A DNA stretch of 64,000 nucleotides, taken from positions 13,203,982 to 13,267,981 of the forward strand of contig OX388314.1 of NCBI GenBank assembly GCA_947579605.1, given 5' to 3'. The DNA comes from Athripsodes cinereus (taxonomy: Eukaryota; Arthropoda; Insecta; Trichoptera; Leptoceridae). The first letter of the stretch is position 1; each line of letters starts with the position of its first letter. A program made the position numbers and the translations under genes. Shown here piece by piece: positions 11,442 to 23,849 of this stretch. The notes below the pieces were generated by a model that saw only the letters and a program-made list of their open reading frames with translations, did not search any database and had not been told where the DNA came from.

Positions 11442-11734
11442 TAATAATAAATTAATAGTGAAAAGTAAAACAGTGTTTTATTAATATCAAATATGTTTAC
11501 AATTGATTAGATAATTCCTACAATATCATACGTTAAACTTTTGTGGAGTTGAATAAAATTTGACCTCCTACATTTGTCTACTAATAATTGTTAAAGTTTG
11601 ACCTCCTTCATTTATGTACGAATAATTGATTCTAGAAAATGTATAATATTTTTATTTATTTTTCAACATAATATGTTAATTTAAAAAAATGCCTTTGGTG
11701 GAGAACTGTCGAGGTCAATAAAGAATTGAAAAAT

Positions 11735-12190
11735 AATTTTGTGAAAGAGATGAATGTAGGTGTTGATCAGAGTGAAATGAGTGAACAAGCATCAATGTTT
11801 GCCGATGATTTGGTATTAATGGCTGAAAGTAAAAAGGATCTACAGCGAATGATAACGTGTGAATATGAAAATTAGGCGAATAATGGATAAAGAATGAATG
11901 CAAAAAATGTGTGATGTGTTGTAAAAAGAGATCACATGCGTAGCAGTGCTATGCTAGAGAAATTTGGAATGGAAGTTTGTGTATTAACCAAGTTGTATAG
12001 AAATAAGTTACGATGGTGTGGGCATATAGAAAGGATGAATGGCCAAGAAAATATATTTGGCTGTTAGGAATGGTGCCCGCAGACATGACCATCCTTGGAT
12101 CAAATGACAAGATCGTATTGAGTACCTTGAATAGGAGACCATGCCACGAGGGATGCGGCGTGTTAGTATGTATGTATGGTGTGTTTGTTG
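11735..12190 (+). pseudogene. Family A LINE, decayed reverse transcriptase fragment
   Basis: It aligns with the intact copy at 31340-32208. The F-A-D-D-L-V-L-M-A-E block lies near 11799-11828, and R-x-C-G-H-I-E-R-M-N near 12010. The 3' tail resembles GGCGTGTTAGTATGTATGTATG. Internal stops and a large central deletion remove most of the domain. Confidence 0.75.
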
Positions 12191-13109
12191 TTCGTTTATC
12201 TTGTCTGTTAGGCAAACTATGATACAAATATTTTTCTGTGTAAGTTCCTGCGTGTCAGGGTTCGTGTGGGAGTACTGAAGCCTTACACCAAGTAGGCGCA
12301 TTAGCGTACCCTTGTATGTTGTATTGATAATATTGTTAGTGAAGTGCTAAGAGGATTATGTTTTACGTAGTCTCACATGTCGCAAAATTACATGATTCGT
12401 TGAATATCGCCTACTCAAAGTACAATAATCCCACCTGGCTTAGTAACACTAAACGATTTCATAATGTCCACAGTAATATTGAAGCTGTGTGTTAAACAAT
12501 AAAAATTAGATTTGTAAAAAATAAATACCTTGACCGTATATTTTTTTTCCATCACATAAAATGCCGGTATAAAGTATAAGTTAATTGACTGATTATGCAA
12601 CTTTCGATTAACGACGCTGCAGTGATCGAGGTTCTGAAAGAGGGCTTGTCACGCTAATGTCAAACAACATCACGTCGTCGTGAGTCAAGGGTACGGTACA
12701 GCGTATTCCATTTCAGGACAACCAGACCATGTTGCTCAATGTCTTAGATTTTTTCATATTTTGTTTGTTGATTCTCTGATATGTTGAGACTTTCAAACAA
12801 GTATTATTATTTTTTGCGACCATTTTTCTATCGTACCGTGAATGATATGCAATGAAAATAGATCTTTAAAAAAATATGCTTTTTTATTTATTAACATATC
12901 GAGATAATTAAAAAAATATAATTTATATATACATTTTTCTAATTTAAAATATATTTTTGACGATTTTTCTATTTTCTGGTTGTTTTTAAATGACTTGAGC
13001 AGTTGATACTATATTATTAATTTATTACTATGAAGCATAATTTATGAATATACCCAATGCGACGTTTTCAAGTTGCTGGATGCCTAAGCTTTTCTCGTGA
13101 TACGTATTT
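12191..13109. other. Intergenic, no gene seen
   Basis: AT-rich with no convincing frame. A higher-GC segment near 12600-12730 is not recognised. Confidence 0.35.
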
Positions 13110-13305
13110 ATTTTCTTAATCATCATCGCTCTCAACGCTCCTCTCGGGAGCACAGGGCAGAAACCAGCCTCCTCCATTCAGTGTCTCCATGCCAATCGCG
13201 TCACCTCTTCCCACGACATTCCCTGCGCTCTGATGTCGTCATAGGAACGGTGTATTGTGAAAGACAGACGCCGGGCCCGACGGAACCCTTGCGGACGCCA
13301 ACTAT
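13110..13305 (-). mobile_element. Family B LINE 3' fragment
   Basis: On the minus strand it reads F-T-I-H-R-S-Y-D-D-I-R-A-Q-G-M-S-W-E-E-V-T and ends at C-S-R-E-E-R with a short GATGAT tail near 13120. It is a longer piece of the family also found at 2497, 30057 and 58336. Confidence 0.78.
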
Positions 13306-13689
13306 CATTGGGCATTGGGCATACACCTAACACCACAGACAAGCTACGCTGATTTTTTTTGTTGTTTTTTCGCGGTACATTAATTGACACCAATATTTGT
13401 TTAAGAGTTAAAAAGCAATGTGAATAATCTTGTGAATATGTTATCTACCTAAATGCATTTTTGTTGTTGTTTTAAAAGGTTTTATTTGTTTCAGGTGAAT
13501 ATACATACATCTTATTTGCAGATTGTGGTAAGAAATTTAATCTCTTATGATATCCACGCTGTTTCCTTTATTTTTTTGAACGGTTTATCGTTTGATATAA
13601 ATTAAGTTTCTATGTATCCATATTTGATTTGTGCTGAAGGATTCATTTGTGTAGTGACAAGCGATATTACCTGCGTATTTAAAAGACAA

Positions 13690-15345
13690 TTTTTACGAAG
13701 ACGAATGTGTTACCGTTTGAAAGAAAATAAAAAAACGATTTGAAAAATTATGGATGCTTATGAATGATTGGAGCGAGTAAACGAGTAGGGGGAAGTGTTA
13801 ATGAACCGGACATTTTTGTTCGAAGGCAAATATTTTTTTTACCATAAACATCTCACAGTCATATCATACATCATCAGAAAGGGAATTTTATAATCTTTAA
13901 TTTCTTCAAACATTATTATATCAAAATATTGTCAGATATGGATTTATAGAGGTTCGAAAAATATATAAATTTTGTCCGGTTCATTGCACATGGGTATTGA
14001 ACTGGACACTGCGTGTTATGAAGTGGACATTAAAAATTAAACTCATTTATGTTCATAAAATGTTATTATTAAAATCTAAAATACAAACAACTATGTTAAA
14101 AGTATTATTTAAAACGAAAATACACACACATTTGAAAAATATTGTATGTAAAAGAAAAAAAAGAAGCAATTAACAGTTAAATTAATTAATACCTAACGAA
14201 TTTAATGTTTATAAAATAATATAAAAAATGTGAAATATTTGAGTACGTATATATCTAAATATTTAATTAGTTACAATTCGAACAAAAGAAATGATGTACA
14301 CCTTTTATTCCGCATGTTTCATGCGACCACTTACCACACAATTTCCATTGAAACCAATCAAACTGGATGTCCACTTCATAGCACAAATATGTGTCCAGTT
14401 CATGACACAAGGACTTTAATGATTAAAATCTTAATAACTCGAAGACAATGATATATTAGTTTGATGTTTTTACGTAAGTTAGAAGTTAATTATAGTCTTA
14501 TAATTATTAGTAAACAACAAATATAATAAATAAATATACTTACGAAGTAGGAGAATCACAAAATCACGGGAAAAAATACTTTTTTTAGCAAAAATATTCC
14601 GGAGGTCACCACATCTACAATACAACTCACAGCGAGCTGTCATTATTATGGAAGCCCCTGGAATCTGCAGTGTTGCTACACGTAAAATTATTTGTCTTTA
14701 AACATTTTGCATCTTACCTAAGTAGCAAATGTCCGGTTCAATACACGTCCGGTTCATTAACACTTCCCCCTATGTAAATTTGAGATGTTTGACTGCGATG
14801 GAAGGGATATGCGATTGGAACATTGAAAGTAGGACATTGGTCGGTGCTAGAGTAAACGGTGCACTTGGCAGCAATGGCACTATGTCAAAGATTGCAAAAA
14901 TGCTGGTACACAATTCCATTCTGGCACCATCACTTACGTATGTAAGTAAAACATGGACGTGGTTGAAGAAAGACGAAAGTGGAATGAATGCTGTGGAGAT
15001 GTAATCACTGAAAAGAATAGTTAGTAAAACGTTGCATGATTGAATAAATAATGAGGATATTAGAAGAATGAGCGGATGCAAAAAGAGTGCTGTGCATAGA
15101 AAGCATGTTACGAAAGTGGAAAAAATGAACGAGAAAAAAGTGACATAGAGGATGAGGGGGTGTAAGAAAGTGCGGACTTCCGAGAACCATGTGGTTTGAT
15201 CACAATTCACAAAGGCGGACGTGTGTTTAGTAAGAGAAATCGCAGCGCGTTGATAAAAAATTGTAGTAATATAGAAGAAGCAAAAAAAAATTATGGATAA
15301 ATCTGTATGGTGTTCCGTTCCCTCTGCATATACCCTCTTGGGATA
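13690..15345 (+). pseudogene. Family A LINE copy split by a TA-flanked element
   Basis: The left part (about 13690-13787) and right part (14771-15345) align continuously with 31480-32190 once the 983-bp element at 13788-14770 and one TA are removed. The right part has W-N-I-E-S-R, then W-T-W-L-K-K-D-E-S-G-M-N, and ends near S-A-Y-P-L. Several stops and indels are present. It differs clearly from the 31340 copy and represents an older subfamily. Confidence 0.72.
13788..14770. mobile_element. TA-flanked DNA transposon (non-autonomous) with subterminal repeats
   Basis: The 983-bp element has inverted ends GGGGGAAGTGTTAATGAACC (continuing CGGAC) and a TA on each side (13786-13787 and 14771-14772), as in Tc1/mariner-like insertions. 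GTCCRGTTCAT-like motifs are repeated inside in inverted arrangement near 13976, 13999, 14020, 14369, 14393, 14731 and 14747. No transposase frame is open. Confidence 0.78.
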
Positions 15346-15835
15346 CTGCGTGAGAGAACAGATACATAATATATACCTATGGATAATACATGTTTTCACA
15401 AATTTCATCATGAATTTCCTCCCTCTATAATTTCCGACCGTATTCCACTATTACAGTTGTGATTGTAAAGAATAATAATACCATTGACTATGATAATGTC
15501 ACATCATTCTGTCTAATTACATTTGAATATATTCCAAATCACATAAGGAAAGCCGACTTCTGATCCGTCCAATAATTATTGTTCCATTGTCGTTGCTTGT
15601 AGCCGGAAATTTCATACTGTGTACACCAAGCCATGCGGAAATTCTACGAATGATTGATGTTTTTCCGTCTTTTCTTCGACAGGGCATGCCATTATTATTT
15701 TCCAGACTCGCCCACCCATTACCAGCTCACCCATACAAAGTTGCGTAACGCTCATGTTTCATTTTTTTTTTAAGTAACTATTTAGATTTTCTTTTTTACT
15801 TCACCATTTTGATATAGAAAACGTTATTTATTATA

Positions 15836-15958
15836 GCATCAAAACATGTCCCACAAATGGAGTATCCAGCAGACCAGCATGTGATGAACATGAAAACTGT
15901 TGTCTCTGTACCATCATAAAATTTAGGTATTCAGGATGGGTACCAAACGGTATTTAAA
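15836..15958 (-). repeat. SINE-like family copy
   Basis: Minus-strand copy of the family best seen at 57570-57845, recognised by the CCCACAAATGG hairpin remnant, CCAGCAGACCAGCA and TTCAGGATGGGT. The terminal GATGGTA part is decayed. Confidence 0.6.
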
Positions 15959-16202
15959 TGGATAGTATTTCTCTAATCACTCGTAAACGAGTTGATGGCC
16001 TTTGAAAATAGAATGGATAAATACACCATCTGTCGTACCTACCTAATTTTTTATGTCACAAAAATAATTTTGGAGTCACTCCATTGCAAGTCTACTATTT
16101 TTCGGTCGCCCGTTTAAATATATTCCTATCTAATTTCTGTTTTATGCATGTCTACACGCATTTTTGTAGTTGTGTGAAATTTTATCACCTAAAGCAATGC
16201 GT

Positions 16203-16387
16203 CGTTCGTCGGTAGCCTGGAGGTAGAGTCTCGGCCTCTTGAACAAGGGGTCCGCGGTTCGATACCAGGTGCCGGCAAACTCCCCTTTCACGACACAAGC
16301 TTTTAGCTTACTGTGGAAGGTGTATAAAGTTGTATTTGGGTTTATAACAAAACCCAGATATATCTTTTTACAAAAAAAAAAAAAAAA
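16203..16387 (+). repeat. tRNA-derived SINE
   Basis: The head has an A-box-like TAGCCTGGAGGTAGAG (from 16213) and a perfect B box GGTTCGATACC (16256-16266), spaced as in a pol III tRNA promoter. A tRNA-unrelated body follows and ends in a run of A (16372-16387). The head does not fold into a clean cloverleaf, so it is a SINE, not a tRNA gene. Confidence 0.8.
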
Positions 16388-17942
16388 CATACCGTGGCAG
16401 TGATCAATTTCTTTCCTAATGTCAAATTCAAAATTTATGTAGATTGCAAACAATGATGCTAGGTAATATTGTATTAGAATAATATTGAATTCACTGTAAA
16501 TTAATAATAATAAAATAGTTAAATATGTTAAGTGCTTCAATACTCTTTCACGCACCTACTTACATTGCGTCCTTTAATTTCATACATTGTTTACTTACAA
16601 TATTAAGTAAGTACTATTAGTAATGTCGTACCCAGTTTGACCTGCTAACCCAGTTTGAATTGTGGATTCGTCACGTTATTCAATTGTGCTATCTTAAAAA
16701 GGGACATTAACGTTCGTGTTAGACAATATAACTAACCTAATTATTTCAAAAATGTATTTAGCATAACAGATATCCGACTACCAACCATATTCATTAACCA
16801 CCCTAAACAAATACCTATATACAACCACTTAGCAATGAGGGAGTAAACTCTATCGCAGTATTATATTGCCTATATTATTACCATTATGTAATAATATAAT
16901 CCTAAGGATACGTTAGCATTAGTAGTGTTTATTATGATGTATCAATGAATTATGTGTATTTGATCTGAGAATATCATAGTTAGGTATATTATTTTTGGCA
17001 TCTCATTTAATGTTAGAAATTATTTCCGTTCTCTTATGAACATAATTCTAATTTCCACGCAGTACAGCTATGTGGTATTCATACATTATGCATGTTGCTT
17101 TATGTTTCTATCTGTACTACATATCATTACTAGTAGGTATTCACATTTCTAGGAATGTTTTGTACACTGTGAAAGCACTCCGTCGTTAATATTACTATTA
17201 CAAGTAGTTAATAGACTATTTCCTTCAATTTCCATCCGAATAATTACGTTGTAGGAACACCACTCTTATGTGTAAAAAGCAAATAACATATCATATTAAA
17301 GTGGATTATTATTCGGGTGCTTAAGGATTTCCTGGTTTAGCTACATTTTTTCAATCAACCTAGTTTCTTTCTATCTTTCCCATGTAGCATTATCATAATA
17401 TAAACATTCAACCAGCTGCAATATTTACTCACTATTATTACTAGATGTGTAAACACTAAATCTAAATCGATATATTTTCTCAAAGTACCGTGAATAAAAC
17501 ATAAATATGCGGAAATTTTACGTCCTGAAGTAACTTTATATCCCAAGGTTAAGAACTCAAAGCACACCTTAAAACTTGTTTTGCGTACAAATAATAACTA
17601 CAAATTCTTCCAATCTTAATTCTACGAAATCGAAATCGTATTACTTATGATGATGTGTTCAAAATATTTATTTTCAATCTTGTTTTAGAGGTTATTAGAC
17701 TATTTTTTAGTAGTAGAAATATGTTCTCAATATTTATATTTATTAATATGTTTCATATCTGTTGAAATCTCTAAACAAAGCGTATCTCCAACTTGTAAAG
17801 CAATAAAACTCAACATGAAAATATGTACATAACATTATCAGTGCACACTTTTTTCATAAACTTACTTTTTGATATTTTACTAAGTTTAAGTAAACATTTC
17901 AAAGTATATAACGAACGTTTGCTTTACGTAACGACATTATAC
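16388..17942. other. Intergenic, no gene seen
   Basis: AT-rich, without recognised repeats or coding frames. Confidence 0.4.
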
Positions 17943-18173
17943 TGTGGCGACAAGGTAAAGGGGCATAAGTCAGTTTTGCAGTGTTGAGTTATTCCCTCCA
18001 CAGAAATGTAGGTATATGTCATACCTCACAAAGAAATGGCATCAAGGATAGCCTATGGTACTAGGTAACCCTTGATGCCATTATTTGTGAGGTATGACAT
18101 ACACCTACATTTCTGTGGAGGGAATAACTCAAAACTGCAAAACTGACTCACGCCCCTTTACCTTGTCGCCACA
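17943..18173. mobile_element. Fold-back MITE
   Basis: Two arms of about 100 bp are inverted copies, starting TGTGGCGACAAGGTAAAGG and ending with its complement. The centre is about 20 bp (AAGGATAGCCTATGGTACTA). ATTATA sits close to both ends but the exact TSD is ambiguous. No coding capacity. Confidence 0.75.
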
Positions 18174-18855
18174 TTATAATACCTAATGATTGCAGGCAAT
18201 CCAACGTTGGCATAATATTATTTGATTGTTATTTCGCGTTTTTGGACGCTACAACCGATTCATTGTTTTAGGTGATTAAACACACTCGATTAATACGTAT
18301 TATATTCGACATAATTTGCGTTATTACCTATCCTAACAAAATATACATTACATGACCATATTGGATTTGATCAACTTCATAGTTAGGTATGGGAAAATAA
18401 TATAATTTTCTGGTACCATACATTTTTATCATCAGCCTACAGGCATTTATTTTTCAAATATATTTTTATCATTTTATTTTCTTATTCACTAACAATTATT
18501 TTAGAAGTGATTATTGTTATTTTATCAGTTGTTATGTGAGTGCCATCCTATTAAGTTGTTGTTCAGCTGCAAATATGATAACGCGTATTATTAAAACGAT
18601 GAAGTTATGAGTTTTACATTTTGTTATTAATTTTTATATTATTTTTGTTATTCATTATGTTGCTGTCGTATCGTTTTTTTGAGTAAGTTTCCTATTTCTT
18701 ATTTTAATATAGGTTGGTACATATTTTTACTATCGTGATCAAAAATATACTATGGATATCAAATTTGATTACCTTGTTAGGAAAGCATAGTCATGTTAGG
18801 AATATAATGTAAAAGCAAATAATTCTGAGGTTTAAATGGTAATCATATTTTCCTT
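18174..18855. other. Intergenic, no gene seen
   Basis: AT-rich, nothing recognised. Confidence 0.35.
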
Positions 18856-19092
18856 GGAGCACCCGTTAAACGGACTTAAACTCCCACACTTTTAAGTAAG
18901 TTTTCTAATGACCTGTAAAAGGCAGAAGTTTGAAAAATTACATTTTGCATCTAAAATTCAGCGATGAGATTTGCTGCCCATCCTGAATGTTTTTTGTACA
19001 GAGAGTAACTTGCGTGTTTACCATATGCTGCTGGTCTGCTAACTGCTGACTACCAGACTTGTAGGATACACCGTAATGGTATGGTAGTAGCA
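18856..19092 (+). repeat. SINE-like family copy, near full length
   Basis: It starts GGAGCACCCG and contains CCTGTAAAAGGCAGAAGTTT, TTCAGCGATGAG and CATATGCTGCTGGTCTGC. It ends GTAATGGTATGGTAGTAG, collinear with 57570-57845 (minus) and 46995-47184. Confidence 0.7.
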
Positions 19093-19334
19093 GTCACTTT
19101 CTTCGTATATTCATCACTACAGCATATAAATTTCGCATCGGCTATTCGTCAGTAACAGAAATTACTGTCACTGTCAAAATAATAATGACAGTTGTGACCT
19201 TGAAGTATTTTACAGTAAATTATGTAAACAAAACGGCATGGCTTTGACGTCTGTCAATTCAGTAGCTATTCGTAAGGAATTTTATGTAAAGATAAACAAA
19301 GCCACGCTGTTTTGACGTCTGTCAATATTGGCAG

Positions 19335-19997
19335 CAGTGTGACCAGATTTGGTAGTTTTCTACTTTTTTGGTAGTTTTTGAAGCATTTGCAAAAATGTTT
19401 AGTAGTTTTTAATAGTTTTTTGGCAGTTTTTGTATTTAGTCGGCAAATTATCGGGTGCTTGGGAAAAAACTTACTGATCGAAAATAATTGTCGGTACAAA
19501 TACGGGATACATTTTAGAAAAAGGTACTGCGAGAAAATATTATTGAAGAAAACCGAGGAGTTTTTTAAATACTTCAAATTCCTATACCATTTTGAAAATT
19601 CGGCGACGGGGGGGGGGAAAAATTTAAGCGAGTAACTTTTTTTCAATAGTCGGTATGAAAGTTTCCGAAAAGTAACAATAGTCGGTACAAATACCCGGTA
19701 AAAAGGTACTATGTTAAAATATTGTTTAACAAAACCGAGGAGTTCTTGAAATACTTCAAATTCCTATATCATTTTAAGAATTTAGTAGTTTTTGACTTCC
19801 CCATTTAAAAATAAAAAAAAAATAAAATAAAATAAAATAATCTTTATTGTGAAATAAACAATATAACACAAATGGCGGGTTTATTGCCTTTAGGCAATTT
19901 CTACCAACCAACCAAAAGTGAGAGAGATACAAGACACAATTAAAATTGATGTACACATCCATTTAGTAGTTTTTGAAAATAAAATCTGGTCACACTG
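19335..19997. mobile_element. hAT-type MITE with nested LINE tail
   Basis: Inverted ends CAGTGTGACCAGATTT and an exact 8-bp TSD ATTGGCAG (19327-19334 and 19998-20005) define a 663-bp non-autonomous hAT element. Inside, a module of about 115 bp (from TCGGTACAAATAC to TTTTGAAAATT, with AAAACCGAGGAGTT in the middle) occurs twice, near 19490-19605 and 19680-19785. Confidence 0.82.
19808..19958 (-). mobile_element. LINE 3' fragment inserted in the hAT MITE
   Basis: On the minus strand it ends CAATAAAGATTATTTTATTT, a polyadenylation signal plus (ATTTT)n tail. CCATTTA flanks it at 19801-19807 and 19959-19965, a 7-bp TSD. It is therefore younger than the surrounding hAT MITE. Confidence 0.72.
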
Positions 19998-20059
19998 ATT
20001 GGCAGTCGTAATGTGAGCCCGGCCGCACAACAATATACTCCAAATATGGAACATTTGAT

Positions 20060-20215
20060 AACTTAACTTCACCTTAAAACTTCTACCCCCCCCCCCCCTC
20101 ATCGCTAAATTTTCAAAATGGTATAGGAATTTGAAATGTTTCAAAACTCCTCGGTTTTCTTTTAGAGTTTTTTCTCAAATACCTCTTTCAAAAAAGTATC
20201 GGAAACTTATACCGA
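20060..20215 (-). repeat. Inverted third copy of the hAT-MITE internal module
   Basis: Just outside the MITE, a C run (20083 onward), TATAGGAATTTGAAATGTTT and CTCCTCGGTTTTCTTTTAG are the reverse complement of the internal module at 19490-19605, including the G run at 19609. It is probably part of a second, related element. Confidence 0.6.
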
Positions 20216-23200
20216 TTTTTATTAAAAAAAGTGTGTAATAGTTAACCATAAACATATTTTACAATTTCTCTATGGAAAAGTTCACCATAGATATATTTTA
20301 TAATTTCTTTCTTTTTTCTATGTAATTACGGACAAATAGCCTTTGCCTATAAATTTGAATGTTTTGACAAATTTATATGTATTTACTTTACATGTTTTGT
20401 ATGCATTGTTAGTGTTGTCGAAAATTTTGTTACGTTGTATCGCCGAGTAGACATTTAGAAAGTTGTACCTACTTAGTTATTTGATATAATATTATTTTCA
20501 TACTTGTGCCGATATTGATTTTAATCCAATACTAAGGCAGCCATAATATTATCAGTACCATCGCAATGAGCGTCCTCACGTGTATTGTACATAATTCATT
20601 CACGTTTTTGAACTACCTTACGTTTATATAATAATAATAATGGAGAGTATTTAGAACGCATAAAATATATTTAACTTTCTTCTACGGAAAATGTAAGGAT
20701 AAGGAGTGTCTCAATAATTTAATTTTTTTGGTAGTAAGAATTATAATAATTTTATTTTAATTGTTTCCTTTTATCTGGTATGCATTGTGTTACTTGATTG
20801 TTTTGTTCTTTTCATTCTATTATATTTGTAAAGGCTAATGCAGTCGTTTATTGTGTAAAAGTAAATAAATAAATAAGCCATTACAGAGTTATTAGATAAT
20901 GTCATACAAATAAATGATAATGCCCAATGGGCGAGTTTATCGCAGAAACAATATATTCCAAGTAACCCAATATAATCAATAAAAGAACATTATATACAAA
21001 CATTAATATGTATAAATAGATGTTAAAATAAATACATACATACTCGTACACAACAAGATATAAAAATTCATATTTAAAAATAACGACAATTAGAATCAGC
21101 GAACGACGCACAACATAATACACATGAAGGGAGAAAATTGAAAGAGAAGCGTGGGGGAGGGGAGGTGTTACTTGACGTGTTATATATACACGAAAAGAAA
21201 AAAGACTATGTAAAGCACGAAAAACTTATCACATTTGTGACAGAAGACTAACAACCGATAATTTTGTTAATAAGATGTAAAAAGAGGTACCTACAAGTAC
21301 TTACTAAGTTTTGGAGAAAGCTGGTTCCACGATCTGGCGGTGTGGACTATAAAAGAATCTATATGACTACTCGACAAAAGATGATCGTAGAGCAATTCCG
21401 TGAGAATTCAAAAACCGAAACCTATCCTTGAGATAAAATGGAGTAGGTAGTTGGAGTTAAAATAATCTTATAAAGAAGAAACATAAATATGATCATTTCG
21501 GGATTGCGGAATATTTATCCAACTTAAATGCTTACGATACCTACTCAGACACGTGATCACGAATGCAAGTGTTCGAAGGCGTTCCAACTTGTACAAACCT
21601 TCCACCGACAAATCCTAATAGCAAACACCTGCATAATCAATAAGAGTATGGATCAATAATTGAACTTTTCTCAATCTGAAAAATTTGTTTATATCTGCTG
21701 AAAGGAAGCTCATTGATATGTTTCCGCTACGATTACTTAGTGTCTTCTGAAATTCTAAGTAATTTCTGTTTATTTTCCGTACACAATTTGTATGACTCAT
21801 CGAAGTTGTGATAATTTTGTTGGACTTGATAGTTGTTATTGTGACAGTAGTGTTGAGATACATTTTTCCAAACATATCAGCTTTGCTGCCTGTCTGATAA
21901 TGAACTATAATACATAATAATAATAACTTACCTTAAATTATAATATATTCATTAACTGAGGAACCAAATATTTTGTCCATCAAAGTAATCAAAGTGTCCG
22001 ATTTATATGAATATAATGTTTTTCACTCATGTGTTGTTATTGTAGTTATACGTACTATATATGTACATTAGTATTGTACATAATTTATTTACATATTTGC
22101 CCACTTACGTCACATTCACGTTTATTACTCTAGTCACGGTTGTTTAAACAATACTATCTAATAATAAATTTGTAGGTTTTTCCTATTTTTATACTTCTTT
22201 GTTGTTAAATAAATATATTACACGCGCGCGTAGAAAGGTTTTTGTGTTTTTATATATATACTTGTTAGTGGGATATATCGTGATGGTGTAGTAGTAGTAT
22301 ACATATTGAGTGGAAAATTGTCCACGAGTTTTACTGAAATCACAATGGAAAATTCTAATTTATTACCTTCAGTACCTTCGGTACAAAAGTTATCAAAGTT
22401 TCAAACATACTACGGAAAAGTTTGTTGATTTGGATTTTTCCTTTACTTCCTTGTTTCTCACAAAAGTCAACGCCATATCAAGTATGATATTTATATTATT
22501 TATCTTTTTTATCTACGTAACTCACATAATGGCTGGTCCGTATGGTATGCTTTTTGGTAAAATAAGCAATGTGAAAAATTATATTTCGTTTTTCTTTGTT
22601 GAAACCTCCCATGAAAAAAATATTTGTTTACCAGTATTCTCGTATCTGTAAATGCAAACACACACAGAGTGTAAACAGTGTAACTTAATGTTATTTAATT
22701 ACACTTCCCTTGTGGATTTGCGTGACTTCGATGTAGATTTTAATTTTATTAATGATAATCATGTTAAGGTATTTTGATGTCAATTTTTGCATATTTATAA
22801 TCCACCTCCATTTCCCAAGAGTTAATTTGCATCGAATCCTTAATTAAAATATCTGTGCGGAGATTTCATGAAATTATTTTTCATTCTATGAGTTGCTCTC
22901 GGCTAGTTTGAAATTCGAGTTTTATAAATATTATCGTTTTTTTAGCATATTTTGATTGTCCACAGCGCACCACTAGACCAAGCAATTCATTTGGACTACC
23001 CATAAGATCCATAAACTATTTGCCTTTTTTAAAGCAAGCCTTTTTCCGAAGTTTAGACTTTTTCAATGGGTCTAGGTGGGTCTCAGGGGCTATGGAATTG
23101 TCTGTTGTTTCATAGGGGATTATAAGTGCGATTTTCTCTGTATGATCCATAAATCTAATTCTTGTGATGTATAAATATTGTACCATTTATATTTTTTATG

Positions 23201-23849
23201 TGTTTTTTTTATTTCGTTCATCATTAAAACATACCTACATTAATGTACGAGTATATTGTATAATATTATTTTTATTAGCGTATTTTTAACGTGTGTTCTA
23301 TATCTTATTTAAAATACGAAATTTATTACATTACAACCATAAAGTTCAAGATTCAAGTAAACAAACTCTCATCTACCAGTCGTCCAATAATGTCACTCCT
23401 TTTGTACCAGACTTATCTAGTGATTATTATATTGGTAGATGCATCTCTCGAGCTATAGCTATATACTATATACTATACGTCATTATTGCGCCATGTGCAG
23501 TACGTCAAAGCAGGATAAATCGTGACTTTAGAAACGAACAAAAAAAATAATAGTTGAATCATGATTCCGCAGTAATGTTTATATGCAAAACTATTGCCGC
23601 GATAATTATACATACCTATATAGTGAGTTGGGTATTTTAATACTTGTTTAATTATAAGAATGATGCACTTGCGGAAATCTGATTGCATCCACCTTAAGAG
23701 TTGCATTGCAATACGTAGACTTGCAATATCAACTATAATAATGTACTATTTGTCGCATCACTTTACTTACGTTACTCTACAGTCAACAGTGTCAGATCGC
23801 AACTCTAAGATCATGCGGTGTAAGTGAAGACTCTTATCTAACTAATGCA
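20216..23849. other. Long intergenic stretch, one LINE tail only
   Basis: Apart from a family E tail at 20866-20973 and simple repeats such as (TA)n near 22249, I see no gene. Open frames in this stretch are short, AT-driven and lack recognisable motifs. Confidence 0.4.
20866..20973 (-). repeat. LINE 3'-end fragment (family E)
   Basis: It carries the CCCAATGGGCGAGTTTATCG block and a decayed CCAACTAACCC, in reverse orientation. Other copies: 33275-33400, 34915-35050 and 58085-58315. Confidence 0.55.

Larger units (their letters stand above)
10879..11509 (+). mobile_element. Penelope-like element, heavily 5'-truncated
   Basis: The unit contains an endonuclease reading frame (10998-11297), a decayed hammerhead (11402-11441) and a 58-bp sequence at 11442-11499 repeated in inverted orientation at 10932-10989. 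Penelope elements commonly carry such an inverted piece of their own terminal repeat at the 5' side. ACAATTGATTA occurs at 10879-10889 and 11499-11509, a probable TSD with a 42-bp extension on the left, matching the layout of the fold-back element at 9596-9925. Confidence 0.78.

Noticed and set aside
14770..15411. 213-codon minus-strand frame opposite the family A LINE
   Set aside because: It is the antisense shadow of decayed LINE sequence and lacks any domain pattern.
19609..20096. G and C homopolymers as assembly errors
   Set aside because: They occur at the same position of related modules in opposite orientation, so they seem to be part of the repeat, though exact lengths are uncertain.
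22310..22651. 113-codon hydrophobic frame
   Set aside because: Phe/Ile/Tyr-rich translation is expected from AT-rich DNA; no start context or family resemblance.
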